Assembly: GCF_002217475.1 (NCBI RefSeq)
Contig: NZ_MUHH01000017.1
Location: 484,991 to 548,990 of the forward strand
DNA length: 64,000 nt
Source of the DNA: Flavobacterium tructae
GTDB lineage: Bacteria; Bacteroidota; Bacteroidia; Flavobacteriales; Flavobacteriaceae
Reading direction: 5' to 3'
Shown here: one piece after another, positions 8,287-19,337 of the stretch
Numbering within the stretch: the stretch's first letter is position 1
How the letters are laid out: each line of letters opens with the position of its first letter
Notes under the pieces: model-generated
Told to the model about the DNA's origin: nothing
The model's input: only the letters and a program-made list of their open reading frames with translations
Databases searched by the model: none
Position numbers and translations under genes: made by a program

Positions 8287-9186
8287 ATGAAAAAAGCACT
8301 CTATTATATGTCGTTGATGCTTGTAATCACACAGATGCAGGCTCAGAAAGATTTTCAGGGAATGGCCGTTTACGAATCGAAAACACAGGCTCCAAAAATG
8401 GGAGAAATACGTGCGAATCGTGAAATTACACCCGAGATGCAAAAGAACATGGAAGAGCGAATGAAGAAAATGCTCGAGAAAACATTTGTTCTGAATTTTG
8501 ACAAATCGGCTTCTATTTATAAGGAAGAAGAAAAATTGGAAACTCCAGGGCAACAAGGAGGGGGGATGCGTGTGATGGTAAATTCGTTTATGGGCGGTGG
8601 CGGAACTTTTTACAAAGATGTCAAAGCCAAAACCTACACGGTAGATAAGGAATTTATGGGTAAAGAATTTCTGGTAATAGATTCCCTGCCGAAGCTAAAC
8701 TGGAAAATGGAATCTGAAACGAAACAAATTGGAGGATACACCTGCTACAAAGCCACGGCAGTAAAAGAAGCCAGCAAAACAGATTTTAGGAATCTCAGAC
8801 CTAAAAACAAAGAGGAGAAAAAAGATGATAGCGGGAAGGCTTCCGGAGAAACGAAGACCAATTTTGCAGATAATTTCGAAATGCCCAAAGAGATTATTAT
8901 AACTGCCTGGTATTCGCCGGAGATTCCGGTAAATCAGGGACCTGAGAATTATTGGGGATTACCGGGTTTAATACTTGAAGTAAATGATGGAAGAACCACT
9001 ATTCTATGTTCTAAAATAGTATTGAATGCAAAAGATAAAATTGAAATCAAACCTTCAAAAAAAGGGAAAGTGATTTCGCAGAAGGACTATGACGAAACGG
9101 TCATTAAGAAAATGGAAGAATTGAGAGAAATGAACCGTGGTCGCGAAGGCGGTCCTGGCGGCGGCCCTGTATTGATAAGACGTTAA
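8287..9186 (+). CDS. GLPGLI family secreted protein
   Basis: This 299-residue protein has an N-terminal signal peptide (ending near the Ala-Gln at residues 19-20) and the family name motif in NYWGLPGLILEV near residues 222-233. GLPGLI proteins are exported Bacteroidota proteins often encoded next to a TonB-type barrel, as here (the barrel gene starts 31 bases later). The role is unknown. The C-terminal tail is Gly/Arg rich (GREGGPGGGP). Confidence 0.85.
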   Translation: MKKALYYMSLMLVITQMQAQKDFQGMAVYESKTQAPKMGEIRANREITPEMQKNMEERMKKMLEKTFVLNFDKSASIYKEEEKLETPGQQGGGMRVMVNSFMGGGGTFYKDVKAKTYTVDKEFMGKEFLVIDSLPKLNWKMESETKQIGGYTCYKATAVKEASKTDFRNLRPKNKEEKKDDSGKASGETKTNFADNFEMPKEIIITAWYSPEIPVNQGPENYWGLPGLILEVNDGRTTILCSKIVLNAKDKIEIKPSKKGKVISQKDYDETVIKKMEELREMNRGREGGPGGGPVLIRR

Positions 9187-9217
9187 TCTTTAGCACATCA
9201 CCTTTAGTTTTTTTCCA

Positions 9218-11905
9218 ATGAAAAATATACTTGTCTTCGTTATTTTATTAATGACGTCTCTTTGTGTTGCCCAAACCGTACGTTTTGATGGTTTTATTCA
9301 GGACGAAAAAAAGAATCCATTGGAAATGGCCAATGTGATGGCGGTTAACACAGCTACAAAAGCTATGGATTCGTACGGAATTACCAATGACAAAGGGAAG
9401 TTTCAGCTGACATTGAAGCCTAACACTTCCTATTCCATCAAAATAAGTTACCTCGGGATGAAATCAAAAGAAATTACGATTTCAACTCAAACGACTAACA
9501 TCGCACAGAATATTGTTATGGACGATGCCGGAATTGAATTAGAAGGTGTTGAGATTGTTCGTGAAATGCCGGTGTCGATTAAAGGAGATACTATCGTTTA
9601 CAATGCGGATTCTTTTAAATCCGGAACCGAAAAAAAGCTGGAAGATGTATTGAAAAAACTGCCGGGTGTTGAGGTAAATGCCGATGGAGAGATTGAAGTT
9701 GAAGGCAAAAAAGTCAGTAAATTAATGGTCGAAGGAAAAGACTTTTTTGATGGGGACACGAAACTTGGGGTTAAAAATATTCCGGCGGATGCCATTGATA
9801 AAATTCAGGTTCTGAGAAATTACAATGAAGTCAAAGCACTAAAAGGTTTGGAAAACGATCAGGACAATGTGGCGATGAATATCAAACTTAAGGAAGGTAA
9901 AAAGAACTTTTGGTTTGGCGATGTGACCGCCGGAATTGGCGTTGCAGAACTTGACAGCCGTTATATCATCAACCCGAAATTGTTTTACTACAGTCCGGAA
10001 TACAGTATTAATCTGATTACCAATTTTAATAATATTGGGGAGTTGCCACTTACGGCACAGGATTATTTTAAGTTCACAGGAGGATTTAAAAACATGATGA
10101 AAAAAGGAGGAAGCAACTTTAATGTTTCGTCTAATGATTTGGGAATTTCGATTTTGAGAAACAATCGCGCTAAAGAAATTGAAACGAAATTTGGGGCAAC
10201 AAACTTTGCTTATACCATTACAAAAAAGTGGAACATAAGCGGTTTTGGGATATTATCTACTTCGAAAACTGATCTCGAAACCAAATCGAAAACAACTATT
10301 TTAGATTCCGGAAACGAACAAAAAAGGGACGAATTAACGCATCAAAAAAATAATTTGGGACTTTTTAAGCTCAGTTCGAGTTATAAACCCAACGAAAAAT
10401 TTCAGTTTGATTACGATATCTTAACCAAATTATCCAAACAAAATGAAGATGGTAATTTGTTGCGCGAATCGGTTGTGAGTAACATTTCGGCTTTGGAAAC
10501 CATTTTAACCAATAAAAGACAGGATCCAACTTCGGTAAATCAGGATTTGAGTTTGTATTACACCCAGAGCGACAAAAACATCTTTGCTTTCGAAATGCAG
10601 CATTTGTATCAGGATGAAAATCCGTTTTACAATGCCAATTTACGCACACAGCCCTTTGATCTGGCCGGTTATACTTCCGGACAAAACAGAAATGACCTGA
10701 ACCAGGAGCGGTTCGTAAAAACCAATAAAGTCGATGCTAAATTGGATTACTATTATATGGTGACGCCAAAAAGCAACATCAATATTACGCTGGGAAATAC
10801 ATTTTCGTATCAGGATTTTAATTCTCATATTTTTCAGATTTTGGACAATGGAACTAAAAATGATCTGAATGATCCCACGAATAACAATCAGGTACAGTAC
10901 AATTTTAATGATGCATTTCTGGGATTTCACTATAAAATACTGGCAGGTAAATTTACATTGACCCCTGGCGTCAGTGTGCATACTTACAACATGAAAAATA
11001 CACAATCAGGAACCGACTATTCGCAAAACTTTATGAAAGTACTGCCTGATTTTTTTGCCTTGTATCAAATCAAAAAATCAGAAACGCTTACCTATAATTT
11101 CTCTTTATCTAACGATTTCACCGATATCAATCAGTTGGCTTCGGGCTACGTTTTGTCCGATTACAGCAGTTTGTTCAGAGGAAACCGTTATTTGGAGAAT
11201 GCAACATCGCAGGTACACTCTTTGCGTTATTTCAAATACAATATGTTCAATTTTGAGAATATTTTTGCCAATGCAACCTACACTAAAAAAGTAGATGCCA
11301 TTAAAACGAAAGCAAATTTTGAAGGGATAAACCAGTCTTCATCACCTTATAACTCGAACCTGGCCGATGAAACTTTTACCGGAATGGGGAATTACGGACG
11401 TTCTTTCCTGAAAAATTATAAAGCTTCTGCCAATGCAACTTTCAATTGGTCAAAATTCAATAATATTCAGAACAATATTCTGGCAACAACGGAGAGTTTT
11501 AGTCAAAGTTATACTGTTAGAGCTTCAACAAATTATAAAAACTTTCCCAATATAGAATTTGGATACAATGCATTAATTAATAAATACAGCGGTTCAACGT
11601 TTTATACCGATAAGCCTTTTGCCCGATTGGATTATTACTTTCTGAAAAGTTTCTCGTTTGTTTCGGAATATGAATTTTATCATTATTACAACGCTGACAA
11701 AACAGTGGACAACGAATATGATTTTTTAAGTGCCAGTTTAATTTATCAAAAAAAGGACAGCAAATGGGAGTATAAAATCGCAGCGACGAACCTCTTAAAT
11801 ACAAAGTACCTCAATGATGACAGCTTCTCACAGTTTTCCACAAGGGTTTCACAATACACGGTACAGCCTCGTTACATTATCTTTTCAATGAAATATAATT
11901 TATAG
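9218..11905 (+). CDS. Outer-membrane beta-barrel protein with carboxypeptidase-regulatory-like domain (TonB-dependent receptor-like)
   Basis: This 895-residue protein has a signal peptide (residues 1-18), a CarboxypepD_reg-like beta-sandwich (about 22-105, with ITNDKGKFQLTLKP), a plug-like region (VLKKLPGVEVNADGEIEVEGK, about 143-163) and a long C-terminal barrel ending in YIIFSMKYNL. It matches the outer-membrane beta-barrel group found with GLPGLI proteins. An outer-membrane transport or assembly role is inferred; the substrate is unknown. It forms an operon with the GLPGLI gene. Confidence 0.83.
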   Translation: MKNILVFVILLMTSLCVAQTVRFDGFIQDEKKNPLEMANVMAVNTATKAMDSYGITNDKGKFQLTLKPNTSYSIKISYLGMKSKEITISTQTTNIAQNIVMDDAGIELEGVEIVREMPVSIKGDTIVYNADSFKSGTEKKLEDVLKKLPGVEVNADGEIEVEGKKVSKLMVEGKDFFDGDTKLGVKNIPADAIDKIQVLRNYNEVKALKGLENDQDNVAMNIKLKEGKKNFWFGDVTAGIGVAELDSRYIINPKLFYYSPEYSINLITNFNNIGELPLTAQDYFKFTGGFKNMMKKGGSNFNVSSNDLGISILRNNRAKEIETKFGATNFAYTITKKWNISGFGILSTSKTDLETKSKTTILDSGNEQKRDELTHQKNNLGLFKLSSSYKPNEKFQFDYDILTKLSKQNEDGNLLRESVVSNISALETILTNKRQDPTSVNQDLSLYYTQSDKNIFAFEMQHLYQDENPFYNANLRTQPFDLAGYTSGQNRNDLNQERFVKTNKVDAKLDYYYMVTPKSNINITLGNTFSYQDFNSHIFQILDNGTKNDLNDPTNNNQVQYNFNDAFLGFHYKILAGKFTLTPGVSVHTYNMKNTQSGTDYSQNFMKVLPDFFALYQIKKSETLTYNFSLSNDFTDINQLASGYVLSDYSSLFRGNRYLENATSQVHSLRYFKYNMFNFENIFANATYTKKVDAIKTKANFEGINQSSSPYNSNLADETFTGMGNYGRSFLKNYKASANATFNWSKFNNIQNNILATTESFSQSYTVRASTNYKNFPNIEFGYNALINKYSGSTFYTDKPFARLDYYFLKSFSFVSEYEFYHYYNADKTVDNEYDFLSASLIYQKKDSKWEYKIAATNLLNTKYLNDDSFSQFSTRVSQYTVQPRYIIFSMKYNL

Positions 11906-11996
11906 TATTTTAAGTACAAATGTTATATTTTTAGTACTCGATTTTAAATACAATACGGTATCTTTGCGCGTGATATTAACAACCAAAATTTTAGAC

Positions 11997-14237
11997 ATGC
12001 GCAATTTTACATGTAGTTTCTTAATGTTTTTTTGTTTCGTTTTTTCTTCTTTTTCTCAAACAAAAACTGTTGAAAAAGGAACTTATTTTTCGACGAACCG
12101 AGGGCAAAAAGTCAAATTAAATTTATTAGAGAATGGTAAGTACGAATTTATATTGTATTTCGGTGATTACAATGTAAAGGGGGATTCATTACTATTTTCT
12201 CAAAATAAGAGTGTTGAAGAAGGTTTTGATCTTTCCTTTATAACGGATAAAAAGGCAAAAAAAATTAAAATAAAGTTTGTAGATCCTTCTTTTTATCCCT
12301 TTTATGTAGGAACACAAAAAGGAAGTGAAGCAATTCAGTATAAAAAGCTTTCCGATATCAAGATTGAAACAGATCCGGAGTGGAAAGATCTTGATACAGC
12401 ATTTGATATTGATAAATGTGATTTTTTATATTTAGCTTTAGAAGGTTATGATACCGAAACCAAACTTTATAAGTATGCATTGCCAAAGGATGTTGCTGAA
12501 GTAACTATTAAATACAATTCGCTTACTGAGGGTGATTTAAAAATTTCCGGTCTCTGGGACAAAAAGACCAATCAACTCCGAATTTCAGATAAGGGAGGGA
12601 AGAACCCGCTGACTTTTGTAAATGAAAAAGAACAGAAGCCGGAAGCCAAAGAAGTAAAAGTTACCCCTATGGAGAGTCTGAACATTCCTAACTGGACTTA
12701 TCCGGGGAAAGATCCTGTGGTGGACGCAGATTTTGAAATGACAGTTGATTCTGCCGCTACTGCAGTTGTTGATTCTGCATATGTTCCTGAAATTTACGAT
12801 TTTAAATTCAAAATTCAGGACAATCTTAAAAGTGCACTTGCAGCAACTGCAGCCGATAAAACTAAATTCCTGGTTGTGGCAGTTGACACTAAAAACCCTT
12901 CTGCAAAAAAGGATTTTGATACTTTTATTCAAAAACAGGAATCCCTTTTGGGCGTTCATATGGCTACTGCTTATGACGCAGAAAATGATTCTTTTAATTT
13001 TTATCTGGCCAATGCCAATGATAAAAAATGGCTGAAGTCAATTAAAATTACAGATGATAAAAGTTTGATTGTCTTAAATGAGAATGGGGACGTTTTAGCA
13101 AGTGCAAAATCTACATTGTCGGAAAAAGAAGCACTTTTTGATGTTTATTCGGATTTTGCGAGAGAATTAAGAAGCGTGGATACTTTCTCTTCACTTGGTA
13201 AAGCGTTAAAAAATAAAAAAGTAACAGACGGAGAATTAATTTCCGCATTCCGAAAATCAGTAGTGTCTTATGATTTTGGGAGTTATGATGTAACGTATGC
13301 TCAAACCAATGAGCCTAATGAGGGAGATTTTAAGTATGCCAGTACCAAGCTGGACATAAAAGAGGCAACACAAGCGTGGAAAAAATTAATGGAACTGCAT
13401 CAAAAAGATACAAAACCTAATCTGTATTTGGTAGAGACAATTTTGAAAGAAATCAAAAATCAGGGATTCTCGAGACAAATTTCAAAAGTAGATAAAGTTT
13501 TAAACGATACTGATTTTCTTTCGATCGATTATTTAATCAAACATTATGATGCTATTGATGCGGAGCGTTTAGTATACAATGATAAAGAAGGAGAGAAACA
13601 CAGTATAGGAAGTCTAAACCAGGAAATTTCGAGCGCTTTACAGCAAAACAAGAATATCGTGGCAAATGAAACTTCCGCTGCAGGTAACCAAGACAAAACA
13701 ATCTCGATCTACAAAAAACTAATTGCGGCCGGAAAAGGAAACTTTGAGACCTATCAGAATTATTTAGCTTATTTAGCAGAAACAGCTGAAAACGATGGCT
13801 CTAATGGAGCTTATTTGAAGGAATTCAATGCTTATTTTAATACAAATCTGGGAGATAAAGGAAATGTAATCGAAAGATTGGATCAGATGTTTGGTTCATT
13901 GGGGACTGATTCTGAATATGGTTTCAATGGTTGGAACTGGTTTAAAGAATACCATTCTAACCTGTGTAATTCAGCAGCATGGACAGTAGTATCAAAACCT
14001 GGAAATACCGATTTTTTAAAATCAGCAATTGGATGGTCTGAGTATAGCCTTGCCGTTACAAAGAACAATCCTTATTATTTGGATACCCTGGCGCAGTTGT
14101 ATTATAAAGACGGACAAAAAAACAAAGCAATCGAGACGCAAATTTTGGCAGCTAAATATCTGAGCAGTGAGGTTGAAGAGCAGACAGCAGCTGAAATCAG
14201 AGAGACATTAACAAAAATGCAAAACGGAACATATTAA
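11997..14237 (+). CDS. Large exported protein with thioredoxin-like and helical-repeat regions, unknown function
   Basis: The start is placed at 11997 (signal peptide with FLMFFCFVFSSFSQ); an earlier ATG-like start at 11964 would lie inside the probable promoter element TATCTTTG at 11959-11966. The product is about 746 residues. The N-terminal part is strand-rich. The middle, around residues 285-400, has a beta-alpha pattern resembling a thioredoxin fold (TKFLVVAVDTKNPSAKKDF) but no CxxC. The C-terminus has TPR-like helices (YLDTLAQLYYKDGQKNKAI). Thioredoxin-like assignments without cysteines are uncertain. No enzymatic role can be given. Confidence 0.6.
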   Translation: MRNFTCSFLMFFCFVFSSFSQTKTVEKGTYFSTNRGQKVKLNLLENGKYEFILYFGDYNVKGDSLLFSQNKSVEEGFDLSFITDKKAKKIKIKFVDPSFYPFYVGTQKGSEAIQYKKLSDIKIETDPEWKDLDTAFDIDKCDFLYLALEGYDTETKLYKYALPKDVAEVTIKYNSLTEGDLKISGLWDKKTNQLRISDKGGKNPLTFVNEKEQKPEAKEVKVTPMESLNIPNWTYPGKDPVVDADFEMTVDSAATAVVDSAYVPEIYDFKFKIQDNLKSALAATAADKTKFLVVAVDTKNPSAKKDFDTFIQKQESLLGVHMATAYDAENDSFNFYLANANDKKWLKSIKITDDKSLIVLNENGDVLASAKSTLSEKEALFDVYSDFARELRSVDTFSSLGKALKNKKVTDGELISAFRKSVVSYDFGSYDVTYAQTNEPNEGDFKYASTKLDIKEATQAWKKLMELHQKDTKPNLYLVETILKEIKNQGFSRQISKVDKVLNDTDFLSIDYLIKHYDAIDAERLVYNDKEGEKHSIGSLNQEISSALQQNKNIVANETSAAGNQDKTISIYKKLIAAGKGNFETYQNYLAYLAETAENDGSNGAYLKEFNAYFNTNLGDKGNVIERLDQMFGSLGTDSEYGFNGWNWFKEYHSNLCNSAAWTVVSKPGNTDFLKSAIGWSEYSLAVTKNNPYYLDTLAQLYYKDGQKNKAIETQILAAKYLSSEVEEQTAAEIRETLTKMQNGTY

Positions 14238-14260
14238 AATAGAAGTGTTTCGTAAAGTAA

Positions 14261-14300
14261 TACCCCCGACAGTTTTCAGGAACTGTCGGGGGTATTTTTT
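14261..14300 (+). terminator. Strong intrinsic terminator
   Basis: TACCCCCGACAGTT (14261-14274) and AACTGTCGGGGGTA (14281-14294) form a 14-bp stem with a 6-base loop followed by a T run. It ends the rightward unit just before the leftward DUF4153 gene. Confidence 0.9.
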
Positions 14301-16066
14301 TATTTTTTAATTTGTACAAGTACGTTTATCATATAACGATTTACGGTTTTTTTATTGTCTTTAATTTTGCCATTGGCGCTGAGGTACGTAATCAGAATTT
14401 TATATTTTGAAGTTTGCACCTCCTGAGTTACTTTTTTATCATAATCGTGATCTCGTCTGAAATCAGGACTTGCATTAATAAAATCAGTAATTTTTAATGG
14501 AATGCTTTCCTTGTTAATCTCTAAATTTAATCCGTAATCTTCTACCGTAGAGGTAAGAGAATAGCTTTTATTCTCAATTTTTACACAATCATGACATTCA
14601 TAAGGATTGTCACTGGAAAGGTCAACCGAAAAGTCATATCCGTGAATGTTCAGTACCTCGTTTTGTTGGTAATAAAAGTAAAACGAATCATTGACTTTTT
14701 CTTCCCGGGCGTATGCTGACTGGTATTCATAGCCTAAAGCTTCCATGATTTCATAATCGCTTGGATCTTTCTCTTTTTTAAGCAGTGCTTCCAGCTTGGT
14801 TTTGGCATACGGAACCATAATTTCAACCCCATAATTGCGCTCTAAAAATGAAACAATACTGCTTAAATCCTGTTGTTGTTCGAAACTCAGTTTTTTAGCG
14901 GTTTTATTTTGCACATAACTTTCAAAACGGGCCAGCTGACTGTATTTTGAAATCGAATTAGCACTTTGCGGTCCTGCTATAGAAAACAAGCCTGCGAGAC
15001 ATAAACTTATCGGAATGAACTTTATTTTAGGGTGCTTTTGAATGAGAAAATACCCCACAACAAGGGATAACCATACCGACATTAACAGTACATAATAGCG
15101 TTCATGTGTAAAACCATACAGATTGATTCGGTACAAAATGGCCCAAAAAAGCAATACTAATAACGGAATTAATAAAAAATAAAACCATCGATTAAAAGTT
15201 CGCATCCAAAGATTTCCCGTTTCGGAAGCAATAGGGTGAACCAATAAAAAAGACAGGATTCCGAAAATAGCGAACACTAAAACGAGATAGGAAACCCAGC
15301 CAACGGGCAGTGAAAGTGTCAGCAGAATTTTTGCTTCATAACAGATTAAAATCACCAGATAAAGACTGATTAAGGGCAGTAACACAAATTGAGTGAAGTT
15401 TTTAAGTCCTTTCGGGTAATTCAGAACCAGAGGCGTCTGACTATTGTTAGTATCCGGAACGCCGCTTAAAAAGAAAGTGGTATTAAAAATCCCGGCAATC
15501 ACAAAAAAGACATGCATGTAAATGCGATCGTAAAAGTCAATATTAAAAAGCTTGTCAATCGCTAAAATAGCCAATGCCAGACCGGAATAAAGCACAATAC
15601 TGTACAAACCTGACGTTAAAATTCTCAGGAAAAGCTGTTTGTTGAATTCCCAAAACTCATCCTGATTGTAAGCTCTTGGCAGGAAACCGGCAAATGAAAC
15701 CAATAAATGAAATACAATATTCAGAACTATAAATTGCTGTATTTCGACATCTGTAGTGTACTTGTGAAAAGTATTGACAAAGAGAAAAACAAGACTTCCT
15801 AAGCCAATACTAATGGCAAAACGCAGGAGATTACTTTTTTTCGAAGCCAAAAAAAACAAACTGACAGAGAGAAATAAAACGAGACTCAAAGAGCAACTCA
15901 TTAAAGCTTTTTCATAGAATTCTTTGTTGGGACTGTTGTAATTTCCTTCGCTAAGAATTATAGCAAAGACAGTTCCTAGAATGGCGGTTAGTATTTCTAA
16001 AGGAAACCGAATAACGGTTTTCAGTGTTGCGTTCAGGACATTCTGTAACGATGGGAGTTTACTCAT
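14300..16066 (-). CDS. DUF4153 domain membrane protein
   Basis: This 588-residue inner-membrane protein has about ten to twelve hydrophobic segments in residues 15-360 and a soluble C-terminal domain of about 220 residues, followed by the stop. The layout and the loop around GFLPRAYNQDEFWEFNKQLFLRI (residues 127-149) resemble DUF4153 proteins of Bacteroidota. The function is unknown; the gene has no obvious operon partner. Confidence 0.7.
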   Translation of the reverse strand: MSKLPSLQNVLNATLKTVIRFPLEILTAILGTVFAIILSEGNYNSPNKEFYEKALMSCSLSLVLFLSVSLFFLASKKSNLLRFAISIGLGSLVFLFVNTFHKYTTDVEIQQFIVLNIVFHLLVSFAGFLPRAYNQDEFWEFNKQLFLRILTSGLYSIVLYSGLALAILAIDKLFNIDFYDRIYMHVFFVIAGIFNTTFFLSGVPDTNNSQTPLVLNYPKGLKNFTQFVLLPLISLYLVILICYEAKILLTLSLPVGWVSYLVLVFAIFGILSFLLVHPIASETGNLWMRTFNRWFYFLLIPLLVLLFWAILYRINLYGFTHERYYVLLMSVWLSLVVGYFLIQKHPKIKFIPISLCLAGLFSIAGPQSANSISKYSQLARFESYVQNKTAKKLSFEQQQDLSSIVSFLERNYGVEIMVPYAKTKLEALLKKEKDPSDYEIMEALGYEYQSAYAREEKVNDSFYFYYQQNEVLNIHGYDFSVDLSSDNPYECHDCVKIENKSYSLTSTVEDYGLNLEINKESIPLKITDFINASPDFRRDHDYDKKVTQEVQTSKYKILITYLSANGKIKDNKKTVNRYMINVLVQIKK

Positions 16067-16245
16067 TTTTTATCAGTTATTTTGTACTAAGGAAGGTAAA
16101 ATGTAAGAGATAAACAAATAAAAATAGTAATGCTAAAAAAAGAATACTGCCATTTTGCTGATTTTGCATTTCGGTAATGTTTAAGAGCCTGAGCCGCTTT
16201 TTATTCTCTTTAAATCACTAAGTTTGGAATACTAAATTTAAACGT

Positions 16246-17712
16246 ATGAAAAATAAAATGATGCTCGTTTTGATTGCTTACGGAGGAGTAGTTTTTTCGC
16301 AGGCAGTTAAGAAACCTTTAGTTTCAGCAATTACAGATAAAGATTTAAAAACCGATATGTACCAGATGGCCGGAGATCATTTTAACGGTCGTGAAGCTGG
16401 AACTTTAGATGAATTAAAAGTATCAATGTGGCTCGCCAATAAAGCCAAAGAAGCCGGAATGACTCCGGCAGGTGATGATGGAACTTATTTTCAGTTTTTT
16501 GATTTGTACAGGCATCAGGTAACACCCAATACAAAATTTAAAATTGGTCAAAAAGAATATAAACTGTGGAAAGATGTTCTGGTAGCAGAAACGACCAACA
16601 TTAAAGTAGATGCACCATTGCTTTATTTAGGTGCAGCCACAAAAGAAGCAATTGAAAAAGCGGATGTCAAAGGAAAGGCAGTTGTATTATTAGCTTCCAA
16701 AGAAGGAATAGCAGATGATATTTCGTTATTCGACAGACGTTACCCGGGTTTGGTTCGAAACAAATATTATGATCTTGTGGTAAAAAAGGGAGCAACAGCT
16801 CTGATTATGGTTGCTGATGAGTTAGCAGAACAAAGCTGGTCTCAGGTGGAACCACAAATGACAAGAGGAATTTATGGAATTGAAGGTTTTCGGGATAAAA
16901 TTGGTGCTACAATGCCAGTTTTTTGGGTTCACAACGATCAGTTAGAATACCTAAAAAACACTAAAGATCTTTTATCAACTGAAGTGATTTCAGAAACTTA
17001 TAAATATCCTTCGGTTAATGTTGTAGGTAAAATTGAAGGAACAGATCCTAAACTGAAAAACGAATTTGTTCTTTTTAGCGGACATCAGGATCACGACGGG
17101 GTAAGACAAAAATACGGACAGGACTCTATTTACAACGGAGCCGATGATAATGCCAGTACCTGTGTAGCTATGTTGGCCATTGCGAGAGCTTATAAAAAGC
17201 AGCCTGGTAAAAGAACTTCCTTATTTGTGTTTCATGGTTCAGAAGAAAGAGGATTATTAGGTTCAAGATGGTATGCTTCGCACACTACAGTTCCTGAAAA
17301 AGATATTGTTGCCGTATTAAACGGAGATATGATCGGAAGAAACAACGTCAATCAGGCAGCGCTATTGGGGTCTAGTTCTCCTCATGAAAACTCATCTGAT
17401 CTGGTTGCAATTGCCAAAAAAGCAAACGACGAGGGTCCTAAATTTGATCTGGATAAACTTTGGGACAGACCGGAACATCCGGAGTATTTTTATTTCCGTT
17501 CCGACCATTTGCCTTATGCAAGAAGAGGAATTCCGTCTGTTTTTTATACCAGTGTTTTGCACAGTCAATATCATACACCAATGGATGAGTCTGAAAACAT
17601 TGATTTTGTAAAATTGCACAAAATGACCGAATGGATGTATCGCACAGGCTGGATTTTATCGAATGATGCAGGTCGTCCGAAAACATTACCCAACGTACAA
17701 TTAGAACGATAG
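16246..17712 (+). CDS. M28 family metallopeptidase, exported
   Basis: This 488-residue zinc aminopeptidase-like protein has a signal peptide (residues 1-19). Two-metal-site motifs are in order: SGHQDHDG near 278 (first His/Asp), GADDNAST near 298 (bridging Asp), GSEERG near 331 (catalytic Glu-Glu), NGDMIGRN near 359 (Asp) and QYHTPMDE near 441 (last His). A PA-like insert lies between about residues 110 and 250. All ligands appear present, so it is probably active in the periplasm or outside the cell on peptides. Confidence 0.88.
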   Translation: MKNKMMLVLIAYGGVVFSQAVKKPLVSAITDKDLKTDMYQMAGDHFNGREAGTLDELKVSMWLANKAKEAGMTPAGDDGTYFQFFDLYRHQVTPNTKFKIGQKEYKLWKDVLVAETTNIKVDAPLLYLGAATKEAIEKADVKGKAVVLLASKEGIADDISLFDRRYPGLVRNKYYDLVVKKGATALIMVADELAEQSWSQVEPQMTRGIYGIEGFRDKIGATMPVFWVHNDQLEYLKNTKDLLSTEVISETYKYPSVNVVGKIEGTDPKLKNEFVLFSGHQDHDGVRQKYGQDSIYNGADDNASTCVAMLAIARAYKKQPGKRTSLFVFHGSEERGLLGSRWYASHTTVPEKDIVAVLNGDMIGRNNVNQAALLGSSSPHENSSDLVAIAKKANDEGPKFDLDKLWDRPEHPEYFYFRSDHLPYARRGIPSVFYTSVLHSQYHTPMDESENIDFVKLHKMTEWMYRTGWILSNDAGRPKTLPNVQLER

Positions 17713-17739
17713 GAAATAGTGGTTTGCGTTGAATTTTAG

Positions 17740-17906
17740 ACGCGGATGACGCGGATTCGCTATTGCGAAAACGCGGATAAAAACGGATTTTTTCTTGATT
17801 TTTAACTAGAAAAGAACTTAAAAAAGGCTTTCTAAAATTTCAGAAAGCCTTTTTTATTGTCAACTAATTCGATAGTTTTCAAATATTAAATCCGCGTCAT
17901 CCGCGT
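17740..17906. repeat. Inverted repeat around a bidirectional terminator, between the peptidase and metK
   Basis: An 18-base sequence at 17740-17757 (ACGCGGATGACGCGGATT) recurs inverted and perfect at 17889-17906. Between the arms lies a 13-bp hairpin (17821-17833 with 17842-17854) with A and T runs on both sides. It can stop both the rightward peptidase and the leftward metK transcripts. The rest of this 330-base gap shows no ORF I trust. Confidence 0.7.
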
Positions 17907-18042
17907 TGAAATAAAATGTGGATTTCGCCGAATAACGAAGGCCGTCAGCTATTAACATAAAAAAACCGGTTTTTTTATGTTTAAGAATAAATAGTTATTA
18001 TCTAACAATCTAAAAATCCAAGCTAGTCTAATAATCTAAGAT

Positions 18043-19293
18043 CTATAATCCGAAAGCAGCTTTTACCTGGTCAACAAAATCAAGTTTTTCCCAAGTAAAC
18101 AATTCAACAGTAACTGTTTTTTCGTTTCCACCCGGAGCAGAGAAAGTTTTAGTTACAGTTTCCGGTTTACGTCCCATGTGTCCGTAAGCAGCAGTTTCAC
18201 TGTAAATAGGGTTTCTCAATTTCAAACGCTGCTCGATAAAGTAAGGACGCATATCAAAGATAGCTTCTACTTTTTTAGCGATTTCACCATTTGTTAAGTT
18301 TACTTTAGAAGTTCCGTAAGTATCAATAAAAATACCCATTGGCTCAGCAACTCCGATTGCGTAAGAAACCTGTACTAAAATCTCATCAGCAATACCTGCT
18401 GCTACTAAGTTTTTAGCGATATGACGTGTTGCATAAGCCGCACTTCTGTCTACTTTACTTGGATCTTTTCCTGAGAATGCACCACCACCGTGAGCGCCTT
18501 TTCCACCGTAAGTATCCACAATAATTTTTCTTCCTGTTAAACCAGTATCTCCGTGAGGTCCTCCAATAACGAATTTCCCAGTTGGATTAATGTGGTAGTT
18601 GATTTTATCATTGAATAAATGCGCGTGAGCTGGATTTTTAGCAATGATTCTTGGAATCAAAATTTCGATAATATCTTTTTTGATTTTAGCAAGCATTGCC
18701 GCTTCTTCATCAAAATCATCGTGTTGAGTTGAGATTACAATTGCATCAATACGAGTTGGTTTATTATCGTCACTGTACTCTAAAGTTACCTGTGATTTTG
18801 CATCAGGACGTAAATAAGTGATCTCCTTATTTTCACGTCTTAAGATAGCTAACTCCTGTAATAATTTATGAGACAAATCAAGTGCCAATGGCATGAAGTT
18901 TTCAGTTTCGTTAGTTGCATAACCAAACATCATTCCCTGGTCTCCAGCACCTTGCTCTTCCGGCTTAGCTCTGTCAACTCCTTGATTAATATCTGCTGAT
19001 TGCTCATGAATTGCCGAAAGAATTCCACAAGAATTAGCCTCAAACATATATTCGCTTTTAGTATATCCAATTTTACGGATTACTTCGCGAGCAATTTGCT
19101 GCACATCAAGATAAGTATTCGATTTTACTTCACCAGCTAAAATTACCTGACCAGTAGTAACCAGAGTTTCACAAGCTACTTTTGAGTCAGCATCAAATGC
19201 CAAAAAGTTATCAATTAATGCATCCGAAATTTGATCTGCAACTTTGTCTGGATGCCCTTCACTAACAGATTCTGACGTAAATAAATAAGCCAT
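18043..19293 (-). CDS. metK: S-adenosylmethionine synthetase
   Basis: This 416-residue enzyme makes SAM from methionine and ATP. Signatures are [12 protein letters not shown] at 115-126 and [16 protein letters not shown] near 266-281; the ATP-site start [14 protein letters not shown] is at residues 7-20. Length and motifs are normal. It is transcribed leftward from a promoter at 19469-19497 through a 160-base leader that contains several stems and a terminator. It lies next to a run of methionine genes read the other way. Confidence 0.97.
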   Translation of the reverse strand: MAYLFTSESVSEGHPDKVADQISDALIDNFLAFDADSKVACETLVTTGQVILAGEVKSNTYLDVQQIAREVIRKIGYTKSEYMFEANSCGILSAIHEQSADINQGVDRAKPEEQGAGDQGMMFGYATNETENFMPLALDLSHKLLQELAILRRENKEITYLRPDAKSQVTLEYSDDNKPTRIDAIVISTQHDDFDEEAAMLAKIKKDIIEILIPRIIAKNPAHAHLFNDKINYHINPTGKFVIGGPHGDTGLTGRKIIVDTYGGKGAHGGGAFSGKDPSKVDRSAAYATRHIAKNLVAAGIADEILVQVSYAIGVAEPMGIFIDTYGTSKVNLTNGEIAKKVEAIFDMRPYFIEQRLKLRNPIYSETAAYGHMGRKPETVTKTFSAPGGNEKTVTVELFTWEKLDFVDQVKAAFGL

Positions 19294-19337
19294 AATAATG
19301 TATTAAATTTAAAATTAAGCGAGAAAAAATAATTGCT

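Noticed and set aside
9218-11905. SusC-type starch uptake receptor with SusD partner
   Set aside because: No SusD-like lipoprotein is adjacent; the neighbour is a GLPGLI protein.
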